NCBI GenBank assembly: GCA_017630155.1
Contig: JAGBVU010000024.1
Coordinates: 183,636 to 247,635, forward strand
Direction of reading: 5' to 3'
Length of the DNA: 64,000 bases
Origin: Bacteroidales bacterium
Lineage (GTDB): Bacteria; Bacteroidota; Bacteroidia; Bacteroidales; UBA932
In this document: piece after piece, positions 27,262-35,757 of the stretch
How positions within the stretch are numbered: position 1 is the stretch's first letter
Layout: the number at the start of each line of letters is the position of its first letter
Translations under genes and position numbers: made by a program
Notes under the pieces: model-generated
Seen by the model: the letters and a program-made list of their open reading frames with translations, nothing else
What the model was told of the DNA's origin: nothing
Databases searched by the model: none

Positions 27262-28258
27262 TCCCTTTTGCTAGTTCATCAAAACTGGTCATTTCGACGC
27301 ACGAAATCCCAATTTCTTTCAAAAATACAAAATCTACCCCGTTTTCTCCCCTTTTTTTGTCATTTTTTATCGCTTCAATGAGATTCTCCACAGGGTATGT
27401 GGTACCAAGGTCAAATCCTATCGTTGACAGAGTACTGCAAAAGCTCTTGAGCTCCTCTTCGGAGAGCAATCCTCTCTGATGGGAGATGTGTGCAGCAAAG
27501 TACATCCCCTTGGCTACAGCCTCTCCGTGAAGGATGCTGTCGCCGCACGCGGAAGCACATTTTTCTATGGCGTGACCTATGGTGTGTCCGAAGTTGAGGA
27601 GCTTTCGCTCACCCGATTCGCGGAAGTCACGTTCCACCACGCCTGCCTTGATCTCTATTGCAGTAGCGAGGAGTTCCCTGAACTGGGGTGAAGAGGTATC
27701 TATCCCATTGCGGAAGCACCTCTCAGCCTTAGCGAAGCTCTCTTTATCCTTAATGGCAAATGCCTTGATCATCTCTGCCGCACCGGCAAGCAGCTCCCTG
27801 GGTGGGAGAGTTTTGAGTGTGGAGGTGCTTATATAGGTAAATTCCGGGAGGGAGAATGTCCCCAGGATATTCTTAAGTCCTGCGAGATTTACCCCGGTCT
27901 TTCCACCTGTGGATGCATCCACCTGGGCCAGAAGGGTAGTGGGGACATAGCCGCACTTGATCCCCCTCTTGTATATGGAGGCGACAAAGCCACCTATATC
28001 GGTAAGGATGCCACCACCTACACACACCAGGAAAGCGTTCCTGCTGCACTCCATCTCCAGAAGGGCATTGGCAATTTTCTCCACGTTGGCGAGATTCTTA
28101 TGCTGCTCGCCACTCTCCACGACAATCTGAGGATATGGGAAATGGTGGCCATAAAGCTCTTTTATCCCATGGTCAATAAGGACCATGACCTCTTTTTTCC
28201 CCTCAAGAAGTGGGAAAAGTTGATCAAAACTGTCGTATATGTGGAAAGATTTTGACAT
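27227..28258 (-). CDS. aroB: 3-dehydroquinate synthase
   Basis: A 343-aa AroB catalysing the second shikimate step from DAHP. NAD-binding GGGILTDIGGFVAS, STGGKTGVNL, and zinc-ligand region FGHTIGHAIE plus HGEAVAKGM are visible. It is the first gene of a two-gene operon with the AroD-AroA fusion, with overlapping ends. A -7 box (TACCTTTG, minus strand, 28265-28272) lies directly upstream. Confidence 0.95.
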   Translation of the reverse strand: MSKSFHIYDSFDQLFPLLEGKKEVMVLIDHGIKELYGHHFPYPQIVVESGEQHKNLANVEKIANALLEMECSRNAFLVCVGGGILTDIGGFVASIYKRGIKCGYVPTTLLAQVDASTGGKTGVNLAGLKNILGTFSLPEFTYISTSTLKTLPPRELLAGAAEMIKAFAIKDKESFAKAERCFRNGIDTSSPQFRELLATAIEIKAGVVERDFRESGERKLLNFGHTIGHAIEKCASACGDSILHGEAVAKGMYFAAHISHQRGLLSEEELKSFCSTLSTIGFDLGTTYPVENLIEAIKNDKKRGENGVDFVFLKEIGISCVEMTSFDELAKGIANVLHQYNRL

Positions 28259-28264
28259 ATTTTA

Positions 28265-28272
28265 CAAAGGTA
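28265..28272 (-). promoter_or_regulatory. -7 box of aroB
   Basis: TACCTTTG on the minus strand, only 6 nt before the aroB ATG, so the message would have a very short leader. Confidence 0.5.
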
Positions 28273-28306
28273 ATAAAATATGGTTTTGATATTTATAAAA
28301 AATTAA

Positions 28307-28314
28307 TACCTTTG
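28307..28314 (+). promoter_or_regulatory. -7 box of tRNA-Leu(CAA)
   Basis: TACCTTTG, 25 nt before the first base of the tRNA, divergent from the aroB promoter. Confidence 0.55.
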
Positions 28315-28334
28315 CACCGCAAAGTTTACCTCTG

Positions 28335-29960
28335 CTAATGCCCAGATGGCGGAATCGGTAGACGCGCTGGTCTCAAACACCAGTGGGGTAACACCTGTGC
28401 CGGTTCGACCCCGGCTCTGGGTACGGAAGCGGGGAAAGTTGAAAAACTTTCCTCGCTTTTTTTATTTCCCCCTCGTAACTCATTGGTTTGCTGATATATT
28501 AGGTCAAGCACACTGTTGAGGTTGTCAGTTCGAAATTTTTCTCCATCAAATTCCAATTTTCCCGAAAAAATCGAACTCAAGGCCCTAATCTTAGCCTCTG
28601 CAGGAGCATATTTGAAGAACTTATCTATATTGTCTATCAAGTTAATAGAGTACTTCAACTTCGGTTCGACTGCACCACGGTTCGGGGTTTCAAGCAACTC
28701 CTTCCTATCTTCGATAGTTTTCATCTGCTGTTTCACCCTATTTGTCATACGGGTATAATCATTCTTGTCTATATCACCATCAAGGTACTTATCTTCTATC
28801 TTATCCAATCTCTCATTCAACTCGTATATCTCTTTATCTAATTTATCCACCATTGCACGTATATCTCGGGTATTCTCCTTTCTGAGGTCGTTGAGAACCT
28901 CGTAATACAACTGCATAATGGCTCCGTTAGGTCTTAACCCTCCTACATAATCAACAAAGGCATCATTAACAGTTTCGGCTGGCATTCGTAGGTGCTTACC
29001 CGTAGTTGGGCAGAAATAGTAATGATACTTACCTCCGCTACCGCCCTTGCTTGTGGCCCCCGTAATGGCTTTCCCGCAATGAGGACAGACAAGGAACTTA
29101 CGGAGATAATACTCAGGTTTTACGGGTTTGGTGAGTTTCGGGTTTTTCTTCCGCTTACCATCCATTATATCTTGGACCCTATCAAACAATTCCTCTGTTA
29201 CCAATGGTTCGTGCAATCCATCAACTATAACCTCGGGTTCCGTATTTGTAGCTGGTACACGTATTTTCCCTTTATAGAATATATTCCTCAAAATATCGAG
29301 GTACGTACTTTCGGGAATATCGGGACAAATCTTTCTGCGGATGGCACAAGGAGCCTCAACACCCTTTCCAACCTCTTGGAAAATCCTTCTGATAATTGGA
29401 GCCTTCACTTCATCCACCTCAACAGTCTTGGATGTTGTTATACCATTACTATCCACTATATGAACATTTTTATATCCCCTTGGAGCAGAGTTTGCCCATC
29501 TTCCCGACAGCATTGTCTCTCGGATACCATCTCTTGTTCGTCGGCTTATCTTGTTATTCTCGGTGTGTGCTGCTGCACAATAACTCGCTAAAAGAGATGA
29601 CCATTCTGTGGCATTGAAATCTATGGGACTTTCAAGAGCATTGAATTGAATACCCCATTCATCAAGGAACATACGCTTAAACATATATGCAAACTCGGGG
29701 TTACGGCTGAACCTATCCCAACGCAGGAATAGTATCATATCCACCTCATTTTTATGCTTCTTACAATAGTCCCTAATCTTCTTCATCTCTGGTCGCATAA
29801 AATCGTGGTGCTTTGCGGAGAAATCTTCGTGGTAACAAGCAATAACATTGTAACCATTCTTGTCACAATGTTGTCTCAACTTCTTCTCTTGGAAATCGAG
29901 ACTTGTGTTAGTCTTCTGCTCATCAGAACTAACCCTACAATATAGTATTACGTTCTTCAT
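28335..29960 (-). CDS. large serine recombinase (integrase of the tRNA-Leu element)
   Basis: A 541-aa serine recombinase. N-terminal resolvase domain with YCRVSSDEQ (nucleophile Ser) and FLRWDRFSRNPE; recombinase domain from about 165 (APRGYKNVHI); a zinc ribbon starting CPHCGKAITG; a coiled coil (about 375-440). It should catalyse integration and excision at the gggtacggaa core. The final 27 residues after SVP are read from the antisense strand of tRNA-Leu and are a product of integration; in the excised circle the frame would instead run into 35757-35644 and end with a different 37-residue tail. A small gene overlaps its start. Confidence 0.93.
   Translation of the reverse strand: MKNVILYCRVSSDEQKTNTSLDFQEKKLRQHCDKNGYNVIACYHEDFSAKHHDFMRPEMKKIRDYCKKHKNEVDMILFLRWDRFSRNPEFAYMFKRMFLDEWGIQFNALESPIDFNATEWSSLLASYCAAAHTENNKISRRTRDGIRETMLSGRWANSAPRGYKNVHIVDSNGITTSKTVEVDEVKAPIIRRIFQEVGKGVEAPCAIRRKICPDIPESTYLDILRNIFYKGKIRVPATNTEPEVIVDGLHEPLVTEELFDRVQDIMDGKRKKNPKLTKPVKPEYYLRKFLVCPHCGKAITGATSKGGSGGKYHYYFCPTTGKHLRMPAETVNDAFVDYVGGLRPNGAIMQLYYEVLNDLRKENTRDIRAMVDKLDKEIYELNERLDKIEDKYLDGDIDKNDYTRMTNRVKQQMKTIEDRKELLETPNRGAVEPKLKYSINLIDNIDKFFKYAPAEAKIRALSSIFSGKLEFDGEKFRTDNLNSVLDLIYQQTNELRGGNKKSEESFSTFPASVPRAGVEPAQVLPHWCLRPARLPIPPSGH
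28340..28423 (+). tRNA. tRNA-Leu (anticodon CAA)
   Basis: Type II tRNA with a long variable arm. Acceptor GCCCAGA/TCTGGGT, anticodon stem CTGGT/ACCAG around loop CTCAAAC (CAA at positions 34-36), variable arm GTGGGGTAACACCTGT-like, T arm GCCGG-TTCGACC-CCGGC. CCA is not encoded. Its last bases are part of the attachment core of the integrative element that follows. Confidence 0.95.
28419..28428 (+). repeat. attL core of the tRNA-Leu element
   Basis: gggtacggaa, identical to 35758-35767. It covers the last five tRNA bases and five bases downstream. Confidence 0.8.
28427..28463 (+). terminator. element-supplied terminator of tRNA-Leu
   Basis: 14-bp stem aagcggggaaagtt/aactttcctcgctt with loop gaaa and a T-run. 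It lies inside the antisense 3' end of the recombinase gene. The tRNA's original terminator appears to have been displaced to 35766-35801. Confidence 0.75.
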
Positions 29961-30099
29961 CTTCTATCAGTTGTTTTTCTGCATTTATTTGAATTTCAGC
30001 AAACAAGTACAGAATTTCTCTGACCTGCTTAATCTCTGTATTTGTTAGTTTATAATTGTTTTTTATTAAAATTTCATTACATCTTTCTATACTCAACAT
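29935..30099 (-). CDS. small helical protein upstream of the recombinase
   Basis: A 54-aa protein starting MLSIERCNEILIKNNYKLT, with TNTEIKQVREILYLFAEIQ following. Short proteins of this look occur before recombinase genes in Bacteroidetes elements. The gene overlaps the recombinase start by 26 bp, suggesting coupled translation. Role unknown; a regulator or directionality factor is possible. A longer start at 30144 exists but adds an unlikely N-terminus. Confidence 0.55.
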   Translation of the reverse strand: MLSIERCNEILIKNNYKLTNTEIKQVREILYLFAEIQINAEKQLIEDEERNTIL

Positions 30100-30144
30100 C
30101 TTGTTAATGAGTATTATATCCCCTCTTAAGGGGTTATACTGCAC

Positions 30145-30625
30145 TTCACCTCCCGCTACCGTTAATTGAGCGGGACTTCTGTTCGGTTAGGCACGCAGAA
30201 ACCTATGCACTACATTGAGCGCAGCTAATATATAGCTTATTTCATCTACTCTGTAATCTTATTTATGGGGATAGAAGTCTCGAAGTGGACCGCTATGTTA
30301 CTAATATACAGATTTAGTTTTTGAAAACCAAATTTACAGATTGTCTATGACTAGTTAATCGATTATTGAAAATGATTGCAGATGTTAAAATTTCTCAAAT
30401 CTCATATTGTTATAATCCATAGATACACTGCGGATTATATGGGGACAAGACGGGTGGTAGGGGTGTTTTTTAAGTGTTATCCGAACGTGGATTTTTTAGA
30501 GGGGGGTACGCAAATATCACCCCTACTACACACAGTTTGACGTGATAATTTTCCCTATGATTCCCGAAATTGAAATAAATCACACGAATTGGTAAAAGTA
30601 CAACCAAAACGAGATTGTGAAAATT
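30145..30625. other. 480-nt non-coding region with inverted repeats (possible origin/regulatory region)
   Basis: No convincing gene. Contains near-perfect inverted arms tggtaggggtg (30455-30465) and cacccctacta (30518-30528) bracketing about 50 nt with two G-rich and T-rich runs, plus further short palindromes near 30145-30175 (ctcttaaggggtta, cccgctaccg...gagcggg). Placed between the recombinase side and the NADAR gene. In an element with a nicking-type Rep this is a candidate origin, not shown. Confidence 0.35.
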
Positions 30626-31900
30626 TTAATGGGCATCAAAATCTATGAGTTTGCCAAGGAGATGGATTTTCTTACTCTTGAGCAGAGCATAATTTATGTC
30701 TGGCTCTATATTATCGTGAAGACATTGCTTAAGGTAAGTAAGAATCTTGCCCATCACATTGTTACCTGTATATATTCCAATATTGCAGTAGTCCCATAAC
30801 AGATTGTTGAGGTGTTTTTTGCTACCTCTCTTCAGTTTAAGGGTATCAACATATTTGGCAGCAAGGTCCTTAAATGCCTTTTTATGCAGATTCCTCGCTC
30901 CCCAAAAAGCTGGTGAATCAAATGGTTTTACCTCGTGTTGAAAAGACGTATCTTCAATCAGAATTGCACCTTGAGGAATTGACATAAGTAGGTATCTGAA
31001 TTCTGTGCAGTAATTAACCTTGTTCCATATACAATAAAGCATCCACTCCACATTATATTCACTCCAATCCTCCCTCTCTTGCTTCTTGAATTTTCGCCTT
31101 ACAACCTTCTTGGCATTATGTCCATTTGAATCAGCAAGCAACTCTTTCTGTGCTGCTATATGTTCGTCTGTGTTGTTTGAATATAACCCTGCAATATAGG
31201 CGTGCTCAGATGATGGGAATAGAATCCCTTGCATTATAAATTCAAAACCGCTGTTCATATTGCCGAATGGCATATATATCCCTTTCCATAAATCCTCTTT
31301 GCGTCGGAATGCTACGCAGTAATGTTCTGCCACATTGTATTGGTCCTTCTCTTGTTTATAGAGGTCAGATTTAGTTACTGCTGGCAGATATGATGGATTC
31401 TTTTCAAGACGTTTGGTGTTCTCGTGTTCCGTGCGAATCAGAGCATTTATCTTGTACTTAAGTTCCTTATCTTTAGTTATCTTCTGCTCAAGTTTGCTCT
31501 TTTGTTTTTCCAACTCTGTACGTTCTTTCAGATAGTTGCGCAGAAATTCAACTGGGAGCGAGTTGAGGTAATTTATGGCTTTCTCTTCCCAATCTTGTCG
31601 AATCGATTGTTTCTTATGATTCTGATTACTGACACCATCAGTAACGGCAATATCCCAATACTTGCGGACCGTATTGATACCTAAAGCCAAGGCATTTGCT
31701 GTTTCTTTTCTTGTAGCATTGGGATGCTCTTTAAGATATGCCTTAATCTTGGATATATAAGGCTGGCGCTCTTGGTTTCTTCTGTCTATACCACGAGACC
31801 TAATAAAGTACCTTATATCCTTCTCCTCAACCTTGTTTATGACTGCATTCTCAGCAATACTTAGCGAGGGGTAATAGACTATATCTTTATACTTGCTCAT
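30626..31900 (-). CDS. HTH + NADAR-domain protein
   Basis: A 424-aa protein with an N-terminal winged or Hin-like helix-turn-helix (about 50-85; ATRKETANALALGINTVRKY), a charged helix (about 115-165), and a C-terminal NADAR/YbiA-like domain (about 205-345). NADAR marks: FPSSEHAYIAGLYSNN, KKVVRRKFKK, W...WMLYCIWNKVNY and the closing FWGARN. NADAR proteins act in ADP-ribose metabolism; recent work shows some remove ADP-ribose from guanine, countering DNA-modifying toxins. An anti-defence or self-protection role in the element is an inference. The fold assignment rests on motif spacing. Confidence 0.7.
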   Translation of the reverse strand: MSKYKDIVYYPSLSIAENAVINKVEEKDIRYFIRSRGIDRRNQERQPYISKIKAYLKEHPNATRKETANALALGINTVRKYWDIAVTDGVSNQNHKKQSIRQDWEEKAINYLNSLPVEFLRNYLKERTELEKQKSKLEQKITKDKELKYKINALIRTEHENTKRLEKNPSYLPAVTKSDLYKQEKDQYNVAEHYCVAFRRKEDLWKGIYMPFGNMNSGFEFIMQGILFPSSEHAYIAGLYSNNTDEHIAAQKELLADSNGHNAKKVVRRKFKKQEREDWSEYNVEWMLYCIWNKVNYCTEFRYLLMSIPQGAILIEDTSFQHEVKPFDSPAFWGARNLHKKAFKDLAAKYVDTLKLKRGSKKHLNNLLWDYCNIGIYTGNNVMGKILTYLKQCLHDNIEPDINYALLKSKKIHLLGKLIDFDAH

Positions 31901-31946
31901 ACTTTGGAGAAATTTTATCCAAAGTTAGTAATTTTTATTTATATCC

Positions 31947-32171
31947 TTACTCCCTTTTTCCCCGCTCGCCTCTGGCGCTTATAAGGACGCCTTCCTTAAT
32001 AACTACCTTGCTGTTGGAATAAGGATGGTCCACGTCAAGACCATAGTTTCTAAGGGACCCATAACTGATGCCAATATCCTCCTTATTGAATACGGAATAT
32101 ATTGCTGATAGGGACCCAAAATAATAGTCCACCCCATTTGTATTGAGGTGAATAACCTTTCTTTCTGCCAT
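31947..32171 (-). CDS. small hypothetical protein of the element
   Basis: A 74-aa protein starting MAERKVIHLNTNGVDYYFGS. It contains a pattern like small DNA-binding-adjacent proteins (GSLSAIYSVFNKEDIGISYGSLRNYGL) but no recognised domain. I chose the ATG at 32171, because the longer frame begins with a TTG lying inside a promoter box. A promoter with ideal spacing precedes it. Confidence 0.6.
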   Translation of the reverse strand: MAERKVIHLNTNGVDYYFGSLSAIYSVFNKEDIGISYGSLRNYGLDVDHPYSNSKVVIKEGVLISARGERGKRE

Positions 32172-32198
32172 AAATATGTGAATGTCTTGCTTGCTATA

Positions 32199-32229
32199 CA
32201 AATTTAATCAAATATGACAAATATTCAAA
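32199..32229 (-). promoter_or_regulatory. promoter of the 74-aa gene
   Basis: Minus strand: -7 box TAAATTTG (32199-32206) and TTTG (32226-32229), separated by 19 nt, the Bacteroidetes sigma consensus. Confidence 0.6.
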
Positions 32230-32314
32230 AAATGTCATAAAATTTTCATTTCACTATTGCATATATTAAATATATGTCATATCTTAGCTACTGGAAACAA
32301 ATGGAAACAAGACT

Positions 32315-32644
32315 ATGAGCGCAATGATTATTACATCCAATGACCTTACAATTACAAGAATGGCAGTAATTGCTTTAAGGACAAATTCAGAACTGATAGC
32401 TGGAGCAAAAGCAATGATGATTGAGAACCTTAAGAAGCAAATGAGTGCTGGCATAGCACACTTTGTTTACAAAAAAAAGGATGGTTCTTTGAGAGAGGCT
32501 TGGGGTACTACCAACAGCCTTGCTGCAAAACATATTAACGGTAGGGGTCAGAGCAGAGAAAATTTTGCAACTACAGCATACTATGATTGTGAGGCTGGAG
32601 GATGGAGGTCATTCAGATGGGAGAATTTGGTTAAAGTATTTTAA
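32315..32644 (+). CDS. DUF2693-like SH3 beta-barrel protein
   Basis: A 109-aa protein with the DUF2693 pattern: a helix-rich start then FVYKKKDGSLREAWGTTN, an Arg/Asn-rich middle and AYYDCEAGGWRSFRWENLVKV. This family of SH3-barrel proteins is frequent on Bacteroidetes plasmids and phages; its function is unknown. Divergent from the 74-aa gene, with the promoter region between them. Confidence 0.75.
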   Translation: MSAMIITSNDLTITRMAVIALRTNSELIAGAKAMMIENLKKQMSAGIAHFVYKKKDGSLREAWGTTNSLAAKHINGRGQSRENFATTAYYDCEAGGWRSFRWENLVKVF

Positions 32645-32712
32645 GGATTGGGGCAGAATCCTGCCCCAATCAGTACTCTTTCCGTAAACATTAACCTTAA
32701 AATTTTATTCAA

Positions 32713-33306
32713 ATGAGCCAAAAGCACACATACACAACAGCAGACTATATCAATTGGGATGCAGCAACAAATCTGGTGAGAAAATTGTACCGCAACGGGG
32801 ATTATAGGATGAGCCTTTTCATTGGTTGTGGAATTTTCTTTGGGTTGAGAGTATCTGACTTGCTCTCCCTCTCTTGGTCTCAAATTTTAAGTGGAGATGA
32901 GTTTGTCCTTTATGAAAAGAAAACCGATAAAAGGCGTGTAATACGTATCAATGTGGGGTTTAAGGCTCATATAGCCGACTGCTTCCAAGCGTTGAAGATA
33001 AAGGACGTAAATGAACCTTGTTTCCTTAATCGGTACGGCAGTATAATCTCATTGCAGATGATTAACCGCAATCTCAAGGCCATAAAAGTTAAGTACCAAC
33101 TGAAGATAGAAAATTTCTCCACCCATTCACTCCGTAAGACTTGGGCAAGACAAGTCTATGAGAATGAAAATTCACAAGGTCGTGGGGATATGGCCCTTTT
33201 GAAGCTCAGTGAAATTATGAACCATAGTTGCCCATCCATTACAAGAAGGTATATAGGTCTAAGACAGCAAGAGCTGGGAGAGGTTTATGATTCACTACAA
33301 TTTTAG
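32713..33306 (+). CDS. small tyrosine recombinase
   Basis: A 197-aa tyrosine recombinase lacking the N-terminal SAM-like DNA-binding domain. Catalytic residues can be placed: Arg in GLRVSD, Lys in KKTDKRRV, HSLRK (His and Arg), His in NHSCPS and Tyr in RRYIG. The full set suggests an active enzyme. With a serine integrase already present, it might resolve multimers or invert a segment; no second substrate site was recognised. A strong terminator follows immediately. Confidence 0.85.
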   Translation: MSQKHTYTTADYINWDAATNLVRKLYRNGDYRMSLFIGCGIFFGLRVSDLLSLSWSQILSGDEFVLYEKKTDKRRVIRINVGFKAHIADCFQALKIKDVNEPCFLNRYGSIISLQMINRNLKAIKVKYQLKIENFSTHSLRKTWARQVYENENSQGRGDMALLKLSEIMNHSCPSITRRYIGLRQQELGEVYDSLQF

Positions 33307-33309
33307 AAC

Positions 33310-33352
33310 ACACGATAGTGAAATTTTTAACATAATAGTTTCACTATCGTGT
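33310..33352 (+). terminator. strong terminator after the tyrosine recombinase
   Basis: 14-bp perfect stem acacgatagtgaaa/tttcactatcgtgt, 15-nt loop, followed by a T-run. Confidence 0.85.
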
Positions 33353-33456
33353 TTTTTTACTAAATTGCGTTTAAATAAAACTGGAGATAAAATTTAATTG
33401 CCTATGGTTGGATAAACATATAGAAGACATATACATATAAAAAAGCATTAGCTTAT

Positions 33457-33611
33457 ATTCTGAGATTCTGAAACTTCGACACTTTCATTTATCACTCTAC
33501 GGAATAAAGTTCAATGCTCACATCGTTTTGGTGTGGGCTTTATTCCTTATTTGAGTGATAGGTAGTCGAAGACCTCAGAATCAAATGTGGCGAATATAGT
33601 CCGCACTTTTT
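33457..33611 (+). ncRNA. candidate structured RNA: 125-nt multi-segment hairpin plus terminator
   Basis: Four collinear paired segments: attctgag/ctcagaat (33457-33464 with 33574-33581), cttcgac/gtcgaag (33474-33480 with 33565-33571), tatcactc/gagtgata (33490-33497 with 33553-33560), ggaataaag/ctttattcc (33501-33509 with 33538-33546), then an imperfect inner cacatc/ggtgtg. A weaker stem gtggcg.../...cgcac followed by seven T (to 33611) looks like its terminator. It may be an RNA, a single-strand origin or a recombination site. The other bases of 33353-33682 show nothing clear. Confidence 0.5.
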
Positions 33612-33682
33612 TTATTATTGGCCACTGATAATACTCTAGCGGAAATACCGTAAAATTTTGTAACACTTAATACATTATTTCT

Positions 33683-34345
33683 ATGAAAAAAACTATTTTA
33701 TTGACAATTTGTCTAATGTTAGGAGTTGGTTTTGCTTCTTTTGCTCAGACTACAAACGAAGAACGAGTACAGAAAATTCTTGAGAAGAATCAGAAACAAG
33801 AGTTATACAGAGCAGAGATTGAAGATGCTATGCTAGGTTTTCGCCAAGGTGCAGAGTATTCGTATAGAAGCTTTGGTACTGTTGGTGTAATGGGCGGTAA
33901 CAAGCACGGTTTCCACTATCTTGCTGGCTATAGATTTTCTAAACACTGGTATGTTGGAGGAATTGTTGGTATAGACCTTACAACACCATTTACTATTACA
34001 AGAGAAGGATATGTGGATGACAGACTGAATTATGCCATAGAAAGGGAAGATAAGGTATATGTACCTGTTATAGCAGATATAAGATTCTACTTCAAACCAA
34101 AGAGAGTGAGTACCTACCTCTTTACTAACCTTGGTGCAGAATTCTCGGGTAATACAGCTGGTATTTTTACATTTGGACTTGGATGGGATGTCCATACAAT
34201 TAAAGACCAATGCGTTAATATCGGTTTAGGAATTGGAATGGGAAGTTGGGAGTCTGCGGATGGAACTCATCTTGCTGACTACAATCCTCATTATGATATG
34301 TATGATGGATTTGTATTTAACTTCAAACTAGGTTACTCATTCTAA
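33683..34345 (+). CDS. outer-membrane beta-barrel-like protein
   Basis: A 220-aa secreted protein. The signal peptide ends at about ASFAQ. The mature part alternates short amphipathic strands with aromatic belts (GFHYLAGYRFSKHWYVGGIVG, then PVIADIRFYF, GIFTFGLGWD) and ends in F (GFVFNFKLGYSF), the classic C-terminal signal for barrel insertion. It resembles porin-family OMP barrels. An outer-membrane protein as cargo of an integrative element could alter surface properties or exclude phage; this is inference. Confidence 0.7.
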   Translation: MKKTILLTICLMLGVGFASFAQTTNEERVQKILEKNQKQELYRAEIEDAMLGFRQGAEYSYRSFGTVGVMGGNKHGFHYLAGYRFSKHWYVGGIVGIDLTTPFTITREGYVDDRLNYAIEREDKVYVPVIADIRFYFKPKRVSTYLFTNLGAEFSGNTAGIFTFGLGWDVHTIKDQCVNIGLGIGMGSWESADGTHLADYNPHYDMYDGFVFNFKLGYSF

Positions 34346-34555
34346 GATTTTCTATGGGAAATGATATAGCAAAGTTTCACCTTTATTATTAGTGAAACCA
34401 CTAAGTGATTAAAAATGAGCGATAAGGCATAAACCACCCTTACCGCTCATTTCACTTTTATTATAATACCACCATTTCTGAAAGATGGCTATGATTATCC
34501 ATAAATAAAATACACACTTTGGTAAATATATCACCAATCTGTGATATTGTAAATT

Positions 34556-35641
34556 CTATAACAAAATACCTATCATAATAACAATTTCCATCAGTAGGTT
34601 TCTCAGTTGCTGCTTGACAGATGGGGTAAGATTGTTGGACAACTTTTCTGCTAAGGCCCGATATGGTTTCATCACTTGGGATATATGTGTCTTCTGGGAG
34701 CAATATTTCCTCAGAAGAGCCTCAACCTTGACTAAATCATAATCACAATGTTCTAATAGCAGTTTATTTTTAAGGTCGGCCAAATTTCCGCTTGCAGTTT
34801 CCACGCCCTCGTCAACGATTGCCTTATCCAAGAAATCCCATAAAGGTTTTGCATTGCTATTCAGAACTGAATAAATAGAAGTGTCTTTAATATTAAGGCA
34901 CTGGCGCAGTTGTTCCTTGCTGTTGAGGTTCATTTCAAACCTCAATGTTCCATTAAATGAAGACAATAACTTATCTTTATCATCAACACAATTCAAGAAA
35001 TTTCGGTTACTTGCCCTCTCTAACTCTTGCTGTTTATCATAGATGGTCAAACGTCGTTTATAACTCTTAGTCTGGACGTTTTTTTCTATAATGAAATTGT
35101 CCCCTATGTTCCGAACGAGATACTTATTAAAGTTGGCAACACCTGCTCTGATGGATTTTGTCAAATCCTTATAATCGGGATGGATTACATCTTGGCAGAC
35201 ATCTGCTTTAACTACCTCGCCATCGGAAAGTATCCCATCAATATTGAGATTGCAGAACCCCAATTCATTTATGTTGCTTAAGCAAATCCTAATGTTATCC
35301 TTATTTATCAGACTTGGATAATCATCTTTCAAAATTTTCCCCGTGAATTCTATGACCAATTCTCCCTCTGTGTAATCTGCTTCTATATATAATGAATACG
35401 GGGATTTTATAGATAACTTCTGTTCCTTGATTATACCATCTCTTATTATACTTTGAAATTCATTCTCATTTATATTTTTAATGTTATCTATGGTTGATAT
35501 AATTTTTAATTTATCGAATTTTAACACTACGTTTTCATATTTTTTCTTTTTTATTATTCTCAAATACCTCCTTAGAAAACCAAAAACTTCACCTTGATAA
35601 GTGGTTATATGATAATATAAGGAGGCTTGTGTTAAAGTCAA
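34556..35641 (-). CDS. phage/plasmid replication initiator (gene II/X-like)
   Basis: A 361-aa protein resembling replication initiators of the filamentous-phage II/X group: N-terminal beta-strand-rich region, VANFNKYLVRNIG, the motif YDKQQELERA and LRFEMNLNSKEQL, typical of the C-terminal catalytic part, then a helical tail. It would start rolling-circle-type replication of the excised element. No in-frame ATG is near; TTG at 35641 is the likely start, three nucleotides beyond the stop of the detached recombinase tail, so in the circle recombinase and Rep would be adjacent and co-transcribed. Confidence 0.65.
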   Translation of the reverse strand: MTLTQASLYYHITTYQGEVFGFLRRYLRIIKKKKYENVVLKFDKLKIISTIDNIKNINENEFQSIIRDGIIKEQKLSIKSPYSLYIEADYTEGELVIEFTGKILKDDYPSLINKDNIRICLSNINELGFCNLNIDGILSDGEVVKADVCQDVIHPDYKDLTKSIRAGVANFNKYLVRNIGDNFIIEKNVQTKSYKRRLTIYDKQQELERASNRNFLNCVDDKDKLLSSFNGTLRFEMNLNSKEQLRQCLNIKDTSIYSVLNSNAKPLWDFLDKAIVDEGVETASGNLADLKNKLLLEHCDYDLVKVEALLRKYCSQKTHISQVMKPYRALAEKLSNNLTPSVKQQLRNLLMEIVIMIGILL

Positions 35642-35643
35642 TG

Positions 35644-35757
35644 TTATTTATCATTTAGCGGACCCCACGGCAAATTTGCGGGGTCGGGAACAATATCCCT
35701 CAACTCCCACAAACGGGATAAATCACGAAGAAACTCGTTCGAAAATAGGACATCATA
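35644..35757 (-). pseudogene. detached native 3' end of the serine recombinase gene
   Basis: Read on the minus strand directly after the attR core (ccc), the frame continues for 37 codons beginning YDVLFSNEFLRDLSRLWELR, ends ANLPWGPLNDK and stops TAA at 35644-35646. It is in the same frame as the recombinase at the attL core (codons TCC GTA CCC). It is therefore the tail the recombinase has in the excised circle. Confidence 0.85.
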
